Position numbers and translations under genes: made by a program. Shown here piece after piece: positions 5,456 through 15,723 of a stretch of DNA of 56,123 bases (positions are counted from its first letter, which is position 1; each line of letters begins with the position of its first letter). Location: NCBI GenBank assembly GCA_024637155.1, contig JAGXFR010000040.1, positions 1 through 56,123 of the forward strand. Direction: 5' to 3'. This DNA is from Burkholderiaceae bacterium (GTDB lineage Bacteria; Pseudomonadota; Gammaproteobacteria; Burkholderiales; Burkholderiaceae_E). Below the pieces are notes generated by a model, which saw only the letters and a program-made list of their open reading frames with translations, ran no database searches and was not told where the DNA came from.

Positions 5456-7030
5456 GTGCCGATTCGCCCGCCCGAGCGGGTCGATGCCGCGCAGGCGGCG
5501 GGGCTGATTCGCAGCGGCTGGACCGTCGCCAGCGCGGGCTTCGTCGGCGTCGGGCACGCCGAGGCCGTCACCGCTGCGCTGGAGGCCCGTTTTCTCGCCA
5601 CCAGCGAACCGCGCGACCTGACGCTGGTCTACTCGGCCGGACAGGGCGACCGGGGCGCGCGCGGCGTCAACCATTTCGGACAAGCCGGTCTGACGCGGCG
5701 CATCATCGGCGGCCACTGGCGCTCGGCGCCGCGACTCTCGCGGCTGGCGCTCGACAACGAAGCCGAGGCCTACAACCTCCCGCAAGGGGTGATCACGCAT
5801 CTCTACCGGGCGATCGCCGGCCACAAGCCGGGCGTGATCACGCCGATCGGCCTGCACACCTTCGTCGACCCGCGGCACGGCGGAGGGCGGCTCAACGAGC
5901 GAACCCGCGAGGAACTGGTCGAATTGATCGAGATCGGCGGCGCGGAGATGCTGCGCTACAAGCCCTTCCGGATCGACTGCGCGCTGGTGCGCGGCACGAG
6001 CGCCGACGCCGCGGGCAACGTCACCGCCGAACACGAGCCCTTTCACCACGAACTGCTCGCGATCGCGCAGGCCGCCCGCAACAGCGGCGGCATCGTCATC
6101 GCGCAGGTCAAGCGCATCACCGCCGGACGCGCCCGCGCGGCGGACGTGCGCATACCGGGGATCCTCGTCGACTATCTGGTCGAGGTCGGCGACGACCCGG
6201 AGGTCCATTCGATGACCTTCGGGGAGCGCTTCAACCCCGCCTATCTGGGCGAGGGGCCGGTACCGCCGCGCCCGATCGTCACCGGCGCACTGGACGCACG
6301 CCGCATCATCCAGCGCCGCGCATTGCTCGAACTGGTCGCACGCGCTCCCCGCGTGGTCAGCCTCGGCGTGGGGATGCCGGCCGGCGTGGGCGCGGTGGCT
6401 CACGAGGAGGGGGTCGACGACTTCGTGCTCACCGTCGAGGCCGGGCCGATCGGTGGCGTGCCAGCCGACGGGCTTTCCTTCGGCGCCAGCGCGTTTCCCG
6501 AGGCGCTCGTCGACCAGCCCGCGCAATTCGATTTCTACGACGGCGGCGGGGTGGACATGGCCTTCCTCGGGCTCGCCGAGTTCGATCCGGCCGGCAACGT
6601 CAACGTCAGCCTGTTCGGCGAGGGCGCGTCACGGATGGTCGCGGGGGTGGGCGGCTTCATCAACATCACCCAGTCGACCCGCTCGCTGGTGTTCATGGGC
6701 ACCCTCACCGCCGGCGGCCTCACGGTGGGCACCGGCGACGGACGCCTGCGCATCCTCACCGAGGGCCGCGCCCGCAAGCTCGTCGGGCAGGTGGAACACC
6801 TGTCCTTCAGCGGCCCCTACGCGTCGCGGCTGGGGACCGAGGTGCTCTACGTGACCGAGCGCGCAGTCTTCCGGCTGCACGACGGACGCCTGCGACTCAT
6901 CGAGATCGCGCCCGGCATCGACCTGCAACGCGATGTCATCGACCAGTGTGCGGGCCCCATCGAGGTGGCGGCTGACCTGCACGAGATGGATCGGCGCCTC
7001 TTCATCGACGCACCGATGCTCACGCACTGA
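5456..7030 (+). CDS. Fused alpha/beta CoA-transferase, YdiF-like (acyl-CoA:acetate/3-ketoacid CoA-transferase)
   Basis: 524 residues, the length of single-chain family I CoA-transferases in which alpha and beta halves are fused. The N-terminal half carries the GFVGVGHAEAVT loop. The C-terminal half has GVGMPAGV and then TVEAGPIGGVPADG, in which E328 matches the catalytic glutamate that forms the glutamyl-CoA intermediate. Known members move CoA between short-chain acyl-CoA and acetate or ketoacids. The start is GTG 5456, seven bases after the previous stop, indicating translational coupling. The acyl substrate is not predictable. It converges with the lipoprotein hydrolase gene with only six bases between stops. 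Confidence 0.86.
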   Translation: MPIRPPERVDAAQAAGLIRSGWTVASAGFVGVGHAEAVTAALEARFLATSEPRDLTLVYSAGQGDRGARGVNHFGQAGLTRRIIGGHWRSAPRLSRLALDNEAEAYNLPQGVITHLYRAIAGHKPGVITPIGLHTFVDPRHGGGRLNERTREELVELIEIGGAEMLRYKPFRIDCALVRGTSADAAGNVTAEHEPFHHELLAIAQAARNSGGIVIAQVKRITAGRARAADVRIPGILVDYLVEVGDDPEVHSMTFGERFNPAYLGEGPVPPRPIVTGALDARRIIQRRALLELVARAPRVVSLGVGMPAGVGAVAHEEGVDDFVLTVEAGPIGGVPADGLSFGASAFPEALVDQPAQFDFYDGGGVDMAFLGLAEFDPAGNVNVSLFGEGASRMVAGVGGFINITQSTRSLVFMGTLTAGGLTVGTGDGRLRILTEGRARKLVGQVEHLSFSGPYASRLGTEVLYVTERAVFRLHDGRLRLIEIAPGIDLQRDVIDQCAGPIEVAADLHEMDRRLFIDAPMLTH

Positions 7031-7036
7031 GCGCAG

Positions 7037-8425
7037 CTAGTCCTGCAGCTCCGCGTACACGACCCGATTTTCGGCCGCCGGCCAGCTGCGCACGGCGATG
7101 CGCTCGCCATTGAATTCGCCCACGACGGTGCGCACGGGCCCGGCGGGCAGCAGGAGCTTCGCGGCGGATGTCCCGGCCACGCCGCCGGTAATGCCCGGCA
7201 GCGGTTTCCCGTCGAGCGACATCCGGTCGCGCCGCAGGTCGTAGTAGCCCCGCGGTCGGTTCAGGATCACGACGCTGCCCGCCGCCTTGTCGGCGTCCGA
7301 CAGCCGCGCCGGTCGGAAATTCACGATGTCCGACGAGCGCGGGAAGGGCGACCGATAGACGTGCGTGGTGGCGTAACCCTCGGCCGCGACGACGAACTCG
7401 TAAACCGCGCCGGAGCGCGAACGAAACGGGCCCCAGCGCCCGCCGGCATCTACCGTCACCGCGTGCACCGGCGCACCGAGGCGCTCGCCGGTCGCAGCTG
7501 CCACCTCGTAGACCTCGAGACGCGCCCCGGCGAGCGGGGTGTTGGTTGGGACCGCGCCGGCCAGCGCCGAGATTCTGCCGTCGAGAGTGACCTGAGATTC
7601 GGGAACGATCGCGGTATTTCCGGGGGCGCTACCGGTCAGGAAGCGCCAGGTTTCGCCGAAGGCGCGCGCGTGGAACGAGACCTCCCGATGGTCGAGCCCG
7701 GGCAACACCACGTTCTCAGCACCCTTGAGCGCCGGTCCCTCGGCGGTGACGTTGGTGGGAACGCCCGGCCGGCCGATCCAGCGACCTTCGGGTTGCGCGA
7801 ACTTGTCGTTGTGGTCCGAGCGCAGCGTGAGCCACTTGACCCCCGGCGTCACCTCTTCGCCGTTGGGCCCCTGCGGCGCGTTGAGCGCGCTCAGAAAAGG
7901 ACCCGCGCCGTTGAATTCGCTGCCGACCCGGAAGCCGGCATCTGCCCAGACCCCGTGATTGGGCGCGCCGCCAAGGATCGCGTGCGAGACCTTCACCGCG
8001 CCACCGCCGTTGCGCACGTAGTTGCGAATCGCCAGCCCGCCGCGGGAATTGCCGACCAGAATCACCTCTGCTGCGCCCGTGCGCGCCAGCACCTTGTCGA
8101 CCTCGCCCGCGAGAAACTGCATGTTCTCGGTGCTCGACGTGCGGCCCGCCTGCGGCTTGTCGTCTTCGTCCCGGGAGAGCGGCAGCGGGACGTCGATTGC
8201 GTGCAGCCTGTCGCGCGGCCAGCCATTGGATTCGAAGCGCCAGATCGTCGTCTGCCACAACGCGGCGGTGTCGCCGTTCCCGTGGACGAACACGATCGGC
8301 GAGCGGCCGGTGGCGCCCGGCTGCGCATAGGGTGCGCACGCCGCGATCCCGGCGAGCAGGACGAGCGCGCCGGTCAGACGCAGCGCACGGCGTCGCGCCG
8401 GCTGCAGGATCAGGTCACGAAACAT
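7037..8425 (-). CDS. Alpha/beta hydrolase lipoprotein (esterase/lipase-like)
   Basis: 462 residues. The N-terminus is a signal peptide with an arginine-rich n-region (residues 1-16) and hydrophobic core ending in AGIAAC, a plausible lipobox, so the mature protein is probably membrane-anchored at Cys30. The hydrolase domain follows: IVFVHGNGDTAALW (oxyanion-hole HG), VGNSRGG (nucleophilic serine) and LPGLDHREV (possible catalytic His). Residues from about 285 on form a second beta-rich part (LAGARLEVYEV, FVVAAEGYATTHVY), resembling carboxypeptidase-regulatory or Ig-like domains seen in secreted lipases. It starts 19 bases after the metH stop with GGAGAAG before the ATG. The substrate is unknown. 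Confidence 0.8.
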   Translation of the reverse strand: MFRDLILQPARRRALRLTGALVLLAGIAACAPYAQPGATGRSPIVFVHGNGDTAALWQTTIWRFESNGWPRDRLHAIDVPLPLSRDEDDKPQAGRTSSTENMQFLAGEVDKVLARTGAAEVILVGNSRGGLAIRNYVRNGGGAVKVSHAILGGAPNHGVWADAGFRVGSEFNGAGPFLSALNAPQGPNGEEVTPGVKWLTLRSDHNDKFAQPEGRWIGRPGVPTNVTAEGPALKGAENVVLPGLDHREVSFHARAFGETWRFLTGSAPGNTAIVPESQVTLDGRISALAGAVPTNTPLAGARLEVYEVAAATGERLGAPVHAVTVDAGGRWGPFRSRSGAVYEFVVAAEGYATTHVYRSPFPRSSDIVNFRPARLSDADKAAGSVVILNRPRGYYDLRRDRMSLDGKPLPGITGGVAGTSAAKLLLPAGPVRTVVGEFNGERIAVRSWPAAENRVVYAELQD

Positions 8426-8444
8426 GGGTCTTCTCCGAAAGGCT

Positions 8445-11400
8445 TCAGTTGTCTTGGGCCGGGCCCGCTGGCGCGGAACCGGGATCGACGAGAACGGGCG
8501 CCAGTGCGCTCCTCAATTCCTGTTGTTCGCGCCGCGAACGCGCGGCGTAGTCCTGCAACTGATCCTCGCCGATCGGGCCGACATTGAAATAGTCGGCTTG
8601 CGGATGCGAGAAGTAGAAGCCGGAAACGCTCGCCGCGGGCGCCATCGCGAAACTCTCGGTGAGCGTGATGCCCACTTCCTCGCAGCGCATGGTCTCGAAG
8701 AGCGCGCGCTTGACGGTGTGCTCGGGACACGCCGGATAGCCGGGCGCCGGTCGGATGCCCCGGTACTTCTCGGCGATCAGTGCTTCGTTGGCGAGGTCCT
8801 CGTCGGGCGCATAGCCCCACAGGTCGCGGCGCACGCGCTGGTGCAGGCACTCCGCAAAGGCCTCGGCGAGCCGGTCGGCGATCGCCTTGAACATGATCGA
8901 GGAATAGTCGTCGTGCGCGGCGACGAACTCGGCTTCCTTCTTCTCGATGCCCAGGCCCGCGGTGACGGCGAACATGCCGATGTAGTCGGCGATGCCCGAG
9001 GGCTCGCCGTCGATGGTCTTGGGCGCGATGAAGTCCGCCAGGCACTTGTTGGCGACGCCCGCGCGCTTGACGGTCTGCTGGCGCAGGTTGTGCCAGACGA
9101 AGGCCACCTCATCGCGCGATTCGTCGGTGTAGATCTCGATGTCGTCGTCGCCGACCGAACTTGCCGGCAGAAAAGCCACCACCGCGTTGGCGGTGAGCCA
9201 GCGCCCGTCGATCGCCCGGCGCAGCATCGCGAGCGCGTCGGCGTGCACGCGCCGCGCCGACTCGCCCACCTTCTCGTCCTCGAGGATGGCCGGGTAGCTT
9301 CCGTGCAGGTCCCAGGTCTGGAAGAACGGCTGCCAGTCGATGAAGCGCGCAACCTCCGCGAGATCGTAGCTGCGGAACTCGCGCCGGCCGATGAATTTCG
9401 GGCGGGGCGGGCGGTACGCGCCACTCGGGTGTCCGCATCCGCAACCGGCGCCGTGCGGCGCCGCCGCCCACGCGAGCGGCGTGCGGTTCGCGCGCGCCGC
9501 CGCCAGGGAGACCAGCGCCGGCCCCTTCTTCCCCGCGTGTTGCGCGCGTACCTTGCGGTACAACGTGGCGTGATCTTCCAGGTACTGGTCGCGTCCCTCG
9601 GGAGAGAACAGCCCCTGCGCCACCTGCACCGAGCGAGACGCATCGGGCACGTGGATCACCGGCCCGGAGTAATGCGGAGCGATCTTGACCGCCGTGTGCA
9701 CGCGCGATGTGGTCGCGCCGCCGATCAGCAGCGGGATGCGGCGCTCGCGGAAGTACGGGTCACGCTCCATCTCGCGCGCGACGTGCGCCATTTCCTCGAG
9801 CGAGGGGGTGATGAGCCCCGAGAGACCGACGATGTCCGCGTTCTCGGCCTTCGCCCGCGCCAGGATTTCGGTGGCGGGCACCATCACGCCCATGTTGACC
9901 ATCTCAAAGTTGTTGCACTGGAGCACGACCGAGACGATGTTCTTGCCGATGTCGTGCACGTCTCCCTTCACGGTGGCGATGACGACCTTGCCGCGCGCGG
10001 CGACGCTGCCGCCGGCGGCGGCGATGCGCTCCTTCTCGGCCTCGATGTACGGCAGCAGGTGGGCCACGGCCTGCTTCATCACGCGCGCCGACTTCACGAC
10101 CTGCGGCAGGAACATCTTGCCGGCGCCAAAGAGGTCGCCGACGATGTTCATCCCGTCCATCAGCGGCCCCTCGATCACTTCGATCGCGCGCCCGTCGCGC
10201 GCCTCGACCTCGCGCCAGACCTCCTCGGTATCGGCGACGATCCATGCGGTGGTGCCGTGCACCAGCGCGTGCGAGAGACGCTCGGCCACGGGCTTCTCGC
10301 GCCACTCCAGGTTCTCCTCGCGGCGCACGCCCCCCGCCTTGAGGCCGCCGGCGTATTCGATCATCCGTTCGGTCGTCGTCTTCCCGCGCTCGGGCGAGTC
10401 GGCCGGCAGGTCCGGCGGCAGCGTGGGCGGACGGGCCAGCACGATGTCCTCGACGCGCCTGCGCAGTTCCGGGTCGAGCTCGTCGTAGACGCCGATCATG
10501 CCGGCGTTGACGATGCCCATGGTCAGGCCGGCCTGGATCGCGTGATAGAGGAACACGGTGTGGATCGCCTCGCGCGCGGCGTCGTTGCCGCGAAACGAGA
10601 AGGACACGTTGGAGATTCCGCCCGAGATCTTCGCGTGCGGCAGGTTCGCGCGGATCCAGCGCGTCGCGTTGATGTAGTCGAGCGCGTAGCCGTCGTGCTC
10701 CTCGATTCCGGTGGCGATCGCGAAGACGTTCGGGTCGAAGATGATGTCCTCGGGCGGATAGCCTGCCTGCTCGGTAAGCAGCCGGTAGGCGCGCGCGCAG
10801 ATCTCGGTCTTGCGCGCGTAGGTGTCCGCCTGCCCGTGCTCGTCGAAGGCCATCACGATCACCGCCGCGCCGTAGCGCCGGCACAGCCGCGCCTGGCGCA
10901 GGAACTCGGTCTCACCCTCCTTCATCGAGATCGAGTTCACCACCGCCTTGCCCTGCACGCACTTCAGGCCCGCCTCGATCACGCTCCACTTGGAGCTGTC
11001 GATCATCAGCGGCACGCGCGCGATGTCGGGTTCGGAGGCGATCAGGTTCAGGAAGCGCGTCATGGCCTCGACCGAGTCGAGCATCGCCTCGTCCATGTTG
11101 ACGTCGATCACCTGCGCGCCGTTCTCCACCTGCTGGCGCGCCACCGCCAGCGCCTCCTCGTATTGCGCGTTGAGGATCAGCCGCGCGAAGGCCTTCGAAC
11201 CGGTGACGTTGGTGCGCTCGCCGACGTTCACGAAGAGCGAGTCGGCGTCGATGTTGCACGCCTCCAGACCGGCGAGGCGCAGCGCCGGCGCGATCTGGGG
11301 CACCGTACGCGGCGCGACCCCGTCGAGCGCGGCCGCGATCGCCGCAATGTGCTCGGGCGTCGTGCCGCAGCAGCCGCCGGCGACATTGACGAAACCGGCC

Positions 11401-12299
11401 TGCGCGAACTCGGCGAGCAGCGCCGCGGTCACCTCCGGCCCCTCGTCGAAGCCGGTCTCCGACATCGGATTGGGCAGTCCCGCGTTGGGGTAGACGCACA
11501 CGAAGGTGTCCGCCTTGCCCGCGAGTTCCTCAATGTAGGGGCGCATCAGCGCGGCGCCAAGCGCGCAGTTGAGCCCGACGGTGAGCGGGCGCGCGTGGCG
11601 CACCGAGTTCCAGAACGCCTCGACGGTCTGCCCCGAGAGAATGCGCCCGGATGCGTCGGTGACCGTTCCCGAGATCATGATCGGCAGGCGCACCCCGCGC
11701 TCTTCGAAGAGTTCGTCGATCGCAAAGAGCGCCGCCTTGGCGTTCAGGGTGTCGAAGATGGTCTCGACCAGCAGCACGTCGACGCCGCCGTCGAGCAGGC
11801 CGCGCGTCTGCTCGTGGTAGGCGGCGCGCAGCTCCTCGAAGGTGACGCCGCGCGCGGCCGGGTCGTTCACGTCGGGTGAGATCGACGCGGTCTTGGGCTG
11901 CGGTCCGAGCGCGCCGGCGACGAAACGCGGCCGCTCGGGCGTGGCGTAGCGCTCGCAGGCCTCACGCGCGATCCGCGCCGAGGCCACGTTCATTTCGTAG
12001 GCGAGTTCGGCGAGACCGTAGTCGGCCTGCGCGATCGCCGTCGCGCCAAAGGTGTTGGTCTCGATCAGGTCGGCGCCGGCAGCGAGGTAGCCCTCGTGGA
12101 TCTCGCGGATGATCTCGGGGCGGGTGAGCGAGAGGAGTTCGTTGTTGCCCTTCACGTCGCGCGCGTGCCCGGCGAAGCGTTCACCGCGAAAATCCGCCTC
12201 GTCGAGCGCGTAGCGCTGCACCATCGTCCCCATCGCCCCGTCAAGGATCAGGATGCGGCGGGCAAGCAGTTCGCGCAGGTGCGTTTCGGTCGGGTTCAT
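8445..12299 (-). CDS. metH: Cobalamin-dependent methionine synthase
   Basis: 1284 residues, full length for MetH, which transfers the methyl group of methyl-tetrahydrofolate to homocysteine via cobalamin. Domains in order: homocysteine/zinc domain with C245 (GLNCALGA) and C310, C311 (AGGCCGTTP); pterin domain around [15 protein letters not shown]; cobalamin domain with D780, H782, G785 in [10 protein letters not shown], where the histidine ligates cobalt; C-terminal AdoMet reactivation domain with [13 protein letters not shown]. The start was placed at ATG 12299 (MNPTETHL) because family homology begins there; the open frame continues upstream into the divergent hydrolase gene. Oddity: residues about 946-960 of the inter-domain linker hold a short HGAGCGCGH insertion. 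The 135 bases upstream show no recognisable cobalamin or SAH riboswitch. Confidence 0.96.
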   Translation of the reverse strand: MNPTETHLRELLARRILILDGAMGTMVQRYALDEADFRGERFAGHARDVKGNNELLSLTRPEIIREIHEGYLAAGADLIETNTFGATAIAQADYGLAELAYEMNVASARIAREACERYATPERPRFVAGALGPQPKTASISPDVNDPAARGVTFEELRAAYHEQTRGLLDGGVDVLLVETIFDTLNAKAALFAIDELFEERGVRLPIMISGTVTDASGRILSGQTVEAFWNSVRHARPLTVGLNCALGAALMRPYIEELAGKADTFVCVYPNAGLPNPMSETGFDEGPEVTAALLAEFAQAGFVNVAGGCCGTTPEHIAAIAAALDGVAPRTVPQIAPALRLAGLEACNIDADSLFVNVGERTNVTGSKAFARLILNAQYEEALAVARQQVENGAQVIDVNMDEAMLDSVEAMTRFLNLIASEPDIARVPLMIDSSKWSVIEAGLKCVQGKAVVNSISMKEGETEFLRQARLCRRYGAAVIVMAFDEHGQADTYARKTEICARAYRLLTEQAGYPPEDIIFDPNVFAIATGIEEHDGYALDYINATRWIRANLPHAKISGGISNVSFSFRGNDAAREAIHTVFLYHAIQAGLTMGIVNAGMIGVYDELDPELRRRVEDIVLARPPTLPPDLPADSPERGKTTTERMIEYAGGLKAGGVRREENLEWREKPVAERLSHALVHGTTAWIVADTEEVWREVEARDGRAIEVIEGPLMDGMNIVGDLFGAGKMFLPQVVKSARVMKQAVAHLLPYIEAEKERIAAAGGSVAARGKVVIATVKGDVHDIGKNIVSVVLQCNNFEMVNMGVMVPATEILARAKAENADIVGLSGLITPSLEEMAHVAREMERDPYFRERRIPLLIGGATTSRVHTAVKIAPHYSGPVIHVPDASRSVQVAQGLFSPEGRDQYLEDHATLYRKVRAQHAGKKGPALVSLAAARANRTPLAWAAAPHGAGCGCGHPSGAYRPPRPKFIGRREFRSYDLAEVARFIDWQPFFQTWDLHGSYPAILEDEKVGESARRVHADALAMLRRAIDGRWLTANAVVAFLPASSVGDDDIEIYTDESRDEVAFVWHNLRQQTVKRAGVANKCLADFIAPKTIDGEPSGIADYIGMFAVTAGLGIEKKEAEFVAAHDDYSSIMFKAIADRLAEAFAECLHQRVRRDLWGYAPDEDLANEALIAEKYRGIRPAPGYPACPEHTVKRALFETMRCEEVGITLTESFAMAPAASVSGFYFSHPQADYFNVGPIGEDQLQDYAARSRREQQELRSALAPVLVDPGSAPAGPAQDN

Positions 12300-12434
12300 T
12301 GCGGGTTCCGGGTTCGCGGCCGCACCCTGTTCGGCGAGGGCGGCAGGCCTGATTCTCCCACGACGCGCGCGGGCGGGCTGTGGTGCAAAATAGCGACGAA
12401 CTTCTTTCCGCGACCCCCGATCTCTGGAGCGAAC

Positions 12435-13130
12435 ATGAATCACGTCTTTGCCGCCTCCCCCACCGTCTCCGTGCCCGTGGCCGGGAGCGAGCGCAGCTTC
12501 CCGATCCACCGCATCTACTGCGTGGGCCGAAACTACGTTGAGCACAAGAAGGAAATGGGCTTCACCGACCGGGACCCGCCCTTCTTCTTCATGAAGCCTG
12601 CGGACGCAGCGGTCCCCATCTCACACGGTGCGGTGGGCGAGATTCCGTACCCGCCCGCGACCCAGAACCTGCACCACGAGATCGAACTGGTGGTGGCGAT
12701 TGGCACCCGAGGCCGGAACATCAGCGCCGAGGAAGCACCCGGCTACATCTTCGGCTACGCCGTGGGGCTCGACATGACCCGGCGCGACCTGCAGTTCGCG
12801 ATGCGCGACAAGGGCCGCCCGTGGGACGTCAGCAAGGGCTTCGACCATTCGGCGCCGATTGCGCCGATCCACACGCTCGAAGAGGTCGGCGATCTCTCCA
12901 ATGCGGCGATCTTGCTCGACGTCAACGGGGCCAACCGCCAGTCGAGCGACATCTCCAAGCTGATCTGGAACGTCAACGAGACCATCGCGCACCTCTCGAC
13001 CTACTTCGAGCTCGTTCCCGGCGATCTGATCTTCACGGGCACGCCGGAAGGTGTCGGCGCGGTGGTGTCCGGCGATCAGCTCGAGGGCCGGATCGACGGG
13101 CTGGGCGACCTGCGGGTGCGCATTGCCTGA
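12435..13130 (+). CDS. Fumarylacetoacetate hydrolase family protein (fumarylpyruvate hydrolase-like)
   Basis: 231 residues from ATG 12435, preceded by CTGGAG. Conserved blocks are [37 protein letters not shown] with the two metal-binding glutamates, [14 protein letters not shown] with the aspartate ligand, KGFDHSAPI, and [11 protein letters not shown]. This is the FAH C-terminal-type fold that cleaves beta-diketo acids with Mg2+ or Mn2+. The closest named function I can suggest is fumarylpyruvate hydrolysis in the gentisate route, but no gentisate genes are present here, so the substrate is open. It is followed after 66 bases by an Ldh-family dehydrogenase. Confidence 0.88.
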   Translation: MNHVFAASPTVSVPVAGSERSFPIHRIYCVGRNYVEHKKEMGFTDRDPPFFFMKPADAAVPISHGAVGEIPYPPATQNLHHEIELVVAIGTRGRNISAEEAPGYIFGYAVGLDMTRRDLQFAMRDKGRPWDVSKGFDHSAPIAPIHTLEEVGDLSNAAILLDVNGANRQSSDISKLIWNVNETIAHLSTYFELVPGDLIFTGTPEGVGAVVSGDQLEGRIDGLGDLRVRIA

Positions 13131-13196
13131 GCGCGGCATTTCCGACACGGCACTTCGCCGGAGCGCGGCGCGCCCGGCAACGAGGAGGCATTTCTG

Positions 13197-14282
13197 GTGC
13201 AAGACGTCCTGATCCCCACGGCGGCGCTCCATGACTGGATCGAGCGCCTGTTCAGCGCTGCCGGTTCGGAAGCGACCGAAGCACGGCTGACCGCCGACCA
13301 CCTGGTCGGCGCGAACCTGGCGGGGCACGACTCCCACGGCGCCGGGATGGTGCCGCGCTACGTCAGTTCGCTCCTGAACGGCGAACTGCAGCTCAACCGC
13401 TCGGTCGAAGTCGTCTCCGACACCGGATCGATCCTGCTGCTCGACGGCCAGCGCGGCATCGGCCAGTCGATCGCCTTTCAGGCCATGGAGATTGCGATCG
13501 AGCGCACGCGGGCGCACGGCGTATCCGTGCTCGCGCTGCGCAACAGCCATCACATCGGTCGCGTCGGGCATTGGGCGGAACAGGCCGCGGCGGCCGGCTT
13601 CGTTTCGGTGCACTTCGTCAACGCCGTCTCGGGTCAGCCGATCGTTTCCCCCTATGGGGGGATCGACGCGCGCTTCAACACGAACCCGTTCACGGTCGCG
13701 ATTCCGCGCGAGGACAACGAGCCGATCCTGCTCGACTTCGCCACCAGCGCGATCGCACAGGGCAAGGTGCGCGTCGCCTACAACAAGAAGGCGAAGGTTC
13801 CGCCGGACGCGCTGATCGACGCCGAGGGGCGCCCCACCGACGACCCGGCGGTGATGTTCGAGCCCCCGCTGGGGTCGCTGATTCCCTTCGCGGCGCACAA
13901 GGGCTTCGCGCTGTCGATGGTCTGCGAGCTGCTCGGCGCGGCGCTCACCGGCGGTGAGACCTCGCAGCCGGCGAATTTCGCAAAGCGATACGGGGTCTGG
14001 AACAACATGCTCGCGCTGCTCTTCGATCCGGCGCGTCTGGGCACGGGCGCCGCGTTTGAGAACGAGGCGCGCAGCTTCATGGACTACGTCCAGTCGGCCC
14101 GCAAGAGCGCGGTAGGCGAAATCCTGATGCCGGGCGACGCGGAGCGGCATTACCGGCGCGAGCGTGCCGAGCGCGTCCCCATCGATGCCGGCACGATCGC
14201 CGAGCTCGACAACGCAGCAGCGGCCATCGCCCGGGCACGCGACGTCGACGTCGGCGCGCTCTCGAAGCTCGCGCTCGACTGA
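13197..14282 (+). CDS. Ldh family malate/lactate/ureidoglycolate-type dehydrogenase
   Basis: 361 residues, normal for this non-Rossmann NAD(P)-dependent family that oxidises 2-hydroxy acids. Visible signatures are GHDSHGAGMVPRY near residue 44, RNSHHIGRVGHWAEQA with the family histidines, SPYGGIDARFNTNPF, DFATSAIAQGKVR and the C-terminal MPGDAE. The start is GTG 13197, chosen because a strong GAGGAGG site lies eight bases upstream. The substrate (malate, lactate, sulfolactate, ureidoglycolate and others) cannot be deduced. The genomic pairing with the FAH-family hydrolase and an EamA transporter suggests a small catabolic operon for an organic acid. Confidence 0.87.
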   Translation: MQDVLIPTAALHDWIERLFSAAGSEATEARLTADHLVGANLAGHDSHGAGMVPRYVSSLLNGELQLNRSVEVVSDTGSILLLDGQRGIGQSIAFQAMEIAIERTRAHGVSVLALRNSHHIGRVGHWAEQAAAAGFVSVHFVNAVSGQPIVSPYGGIDARFNTNPFTVAIPREDNEPILLDFATSAIAQGKVRVAYNKKAKVPPDALIDAEGRPTDDPAVMFEPPLGSLIPFAAHKGFALSMVCELLGAALTGGETSQPANFAKRYGVWNNMLALLFDPARLGTGAAFENEARSFMDYVQSARKSAVGEILMPGDAERHYRRERAERVPIDAGTIAELDNAAAAIARARDVDVGALSKLALD

Positions 14283-14309
14283 CGATCCGCCCCCTACGGG
14301 CGCCATCCC

Positions 14310-15182
14310 GTGCCGCTCGAAGCGCTCGCCCTGGTCCTGGTGGCCGCCTGCATCCACGCCACCTGGAATTTCTGGGTCAAGCGCGCGCAGGCCGCGGGCG
14401 TTGCCTTCGTGTGGGCCTCGTCGACGGTGACCGCGCTCCTCTACGCACCCGTGGCGCTCTGGCTCTTTGGCGCGCAGCTGGGAGCATTCACGCTCGAGCA
14501 GTGGGTCGCGGTCGGTATCGGCGGCGTTCTGCACACCCTCTACTTCCTGTCGCTCCAGCGCGGCTACGCGGTGGCGGACCTCTCCGTGGTCTACCCGGTG
14601 GCGCGCGGCGTGGGCCCGTTCGTGGCGTCGATTGCCGCCATGATCTGGTTTGCCGAAGTGCCCACCGCGGGCTCGCTGACCGGTCTCGTGCTGATCGTCA
14701 CGGGCACCTTCACGATCGCCGGCGGATGGGCGCTGTTCCAGCGCATCGGCACCGAAAAGGCGCGGCGCGGACTGGCCTGGGGAGCGCTGACGGGCCTGTT
14801 CATCGCGGCCTACACGGTCAACGACGGCCGGGCGGTCAAGCTGCTGGCGATCGCGCCGCTGCTCTTCGACTGGCTTTCCGGTACGCTGCGCGCGATCTTC
14901 CTGGTGCCGGCCGTCATCCGGCGCCGGGGCACGGTGTGGCGCGACATCGCCAGCAGCTGGCGCTATATGCTCGGCGTCGGGATCCTCGCGCCGGTGAGCT
15001 ACATCCTGGTGCTGCACGCGATGCAAATTGCGCCGGTGAGCCGCGTGGCGCCCGCGCGCGAAGTGTCGATGCTGCTCGCCGCTTTCCTGGGCGCCCGGCT
15101 GCTGGGTGAGGGGAACCTGCTGCGGCGCCTGCTCGGCGCGGCGCTGATCGCCAGCGGCGTGGTCAGCCTGACCGTCTGGTGA
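14310..15182 (+). CDS. EamA/DMT family transporter
   Basis: 290 residues with about ten membrane helices in two EamA repeats. The first holds ACIHATWNFWVKRA and ARGVGPFVASIAAMIW; the second holds PVSRVAPAREVSMLLAAFLGARLLGE, the typical helix-end signature of drug/metabolite exporters. The start is GTG 14310, 27 bases after the dehydrogenase stop. Its reading frame ends 20 bases inside the convergent ubiT gene. Direction and substrate are unknown. Position suggests it serves the hydrolase/dehydrogenase pair upstream, possibly moving their substrate or product. Confidence 0.85.
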   Translation: MPLEALALVLVAACIHATWNFWVKRAQAAGVAFVWASSTVTALLYAPVALWLFGAQLGAFTLEQWVAVGIGGVLHTLYFLSLQRGYAVADLSVVYPVARGVGPFVASIAAMIWFAEVPTAGSLTGLVLIVTGTFTIAGGWALFQRIGTEKARRGLAWGALTGLFIAAYTVNDGRAVKLLAIAPLLFDWLSGTLRAIFLVPAVIRRRGTVWRDIASSWRYMLGVGILAPVSYILVLHAMQIAPVSRVAPAREVSMLLAAFLGARLLGEGNLLRRLLGAALIASGVVSLTVW

Positions 15183-15723
15183 ACCACTCCCGGGGCGAGG
15201 CGGGCAGGATCGGCCCGATCGCGTCGAGCGTGTTCTTGAGCATCAACCCGAACTCGGTGTCGCCCTCCATCACCAGCGAGCGGTCGAAGAACATCGTGTC
15301 CGGATCGTCGCGCCCCTGTAGGAGGCTCCAGAAGATCGCGGCGGCGGCGCTGATGCGCAGCGCCACCGGCTCGGCGGCCGGGGCGACCCGAAAGCCATTG
15401 TTGCCGAGCACCATCAGGCAGCGCAGCCCGACGTCGCTCACTTCGAGTTCCACCGCGCGACCCGAGAGTTCCGCGCGCATCGACGCGTCAAGCCGCGGCA
15501 GCAACAGGCGATTCAGTGCGAGTGCCAGCGCGAACGACGGCGGCGCGACGGGCAGGCGTCGAATCACGTTGCGCAGCAGCCGGGGAAACGCGGGCAGGAA
15601 AGCGCCCGGGCGCGGCGTGGCGCCGCCCGCATGGGACGCGCCGCGCGCGCCGGCGCCGGAATCCGGATTGCTGAATCCGCCGTCGTGCTGCGTCGCCTGC
15701 ATCGCCCGCATCGCCTGCATCAT
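15163..15723 (-). CDS. ubiT: Ubiquinone biosynthesis accessory factor UbiT (SCP2 domain)
   Basis: 186 residues. The N-terminal 50 residues are low-complexity (Met, Gly, Ala-rich). They are followed by an SCP2-like lipid-binding domain with ALALALNRLL, LSGRAVELEVSDVGLRC and FDRSLVMEGDTEFGLMLKNTLDAI, the last being the UbiT/YhbT signature. UbiT binds lipids and is required together with UbiU and UbiV for oxygen-independent ubiquinone synthesis. The ATG overlaps the ubiV stop (ATGA), which indicates coupled translation, and a second ATG follows immediately at 15720. The gene ends inside the convergent EamA gene. The call rests on both the domain and the ubiUV context. Confidence 0.87.
   Translation of the reverse strand: MMQAMRAMQATQHDGGFSNPDSGAGARGASHAGGATPRPGAFLPAFPRLLRNVIRRLPVAPPSFALALALNRLLLPRLDASMRAELSGRAVELEVSDVGLRCLMVLGNNGFRVAPAAEPVALRISAAAAIFWSLLQGRDDPDTMFFDRSLVMEGDTEFGLMLKNTLDAIGPILPASPREWFTRRSG

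Noticed and set aside
8424..11879. A 1151-codon open frame on the plus strand opposite metH
   Set aside because: It is the antisense shadow of metH in GC-rich DNA. The translation is Arg/His/Asp-rich with no domain, while the minus strand encodes complete MetH.
12300..12434. A cobalamin or SAH riboswitch upstream of metH
   Set aside because: I looked for the B12-box and the conserved SAH-riboswitch core in the 135 bases between metH and the divergent hydrolase and found neither. A covariance search would be decisive.
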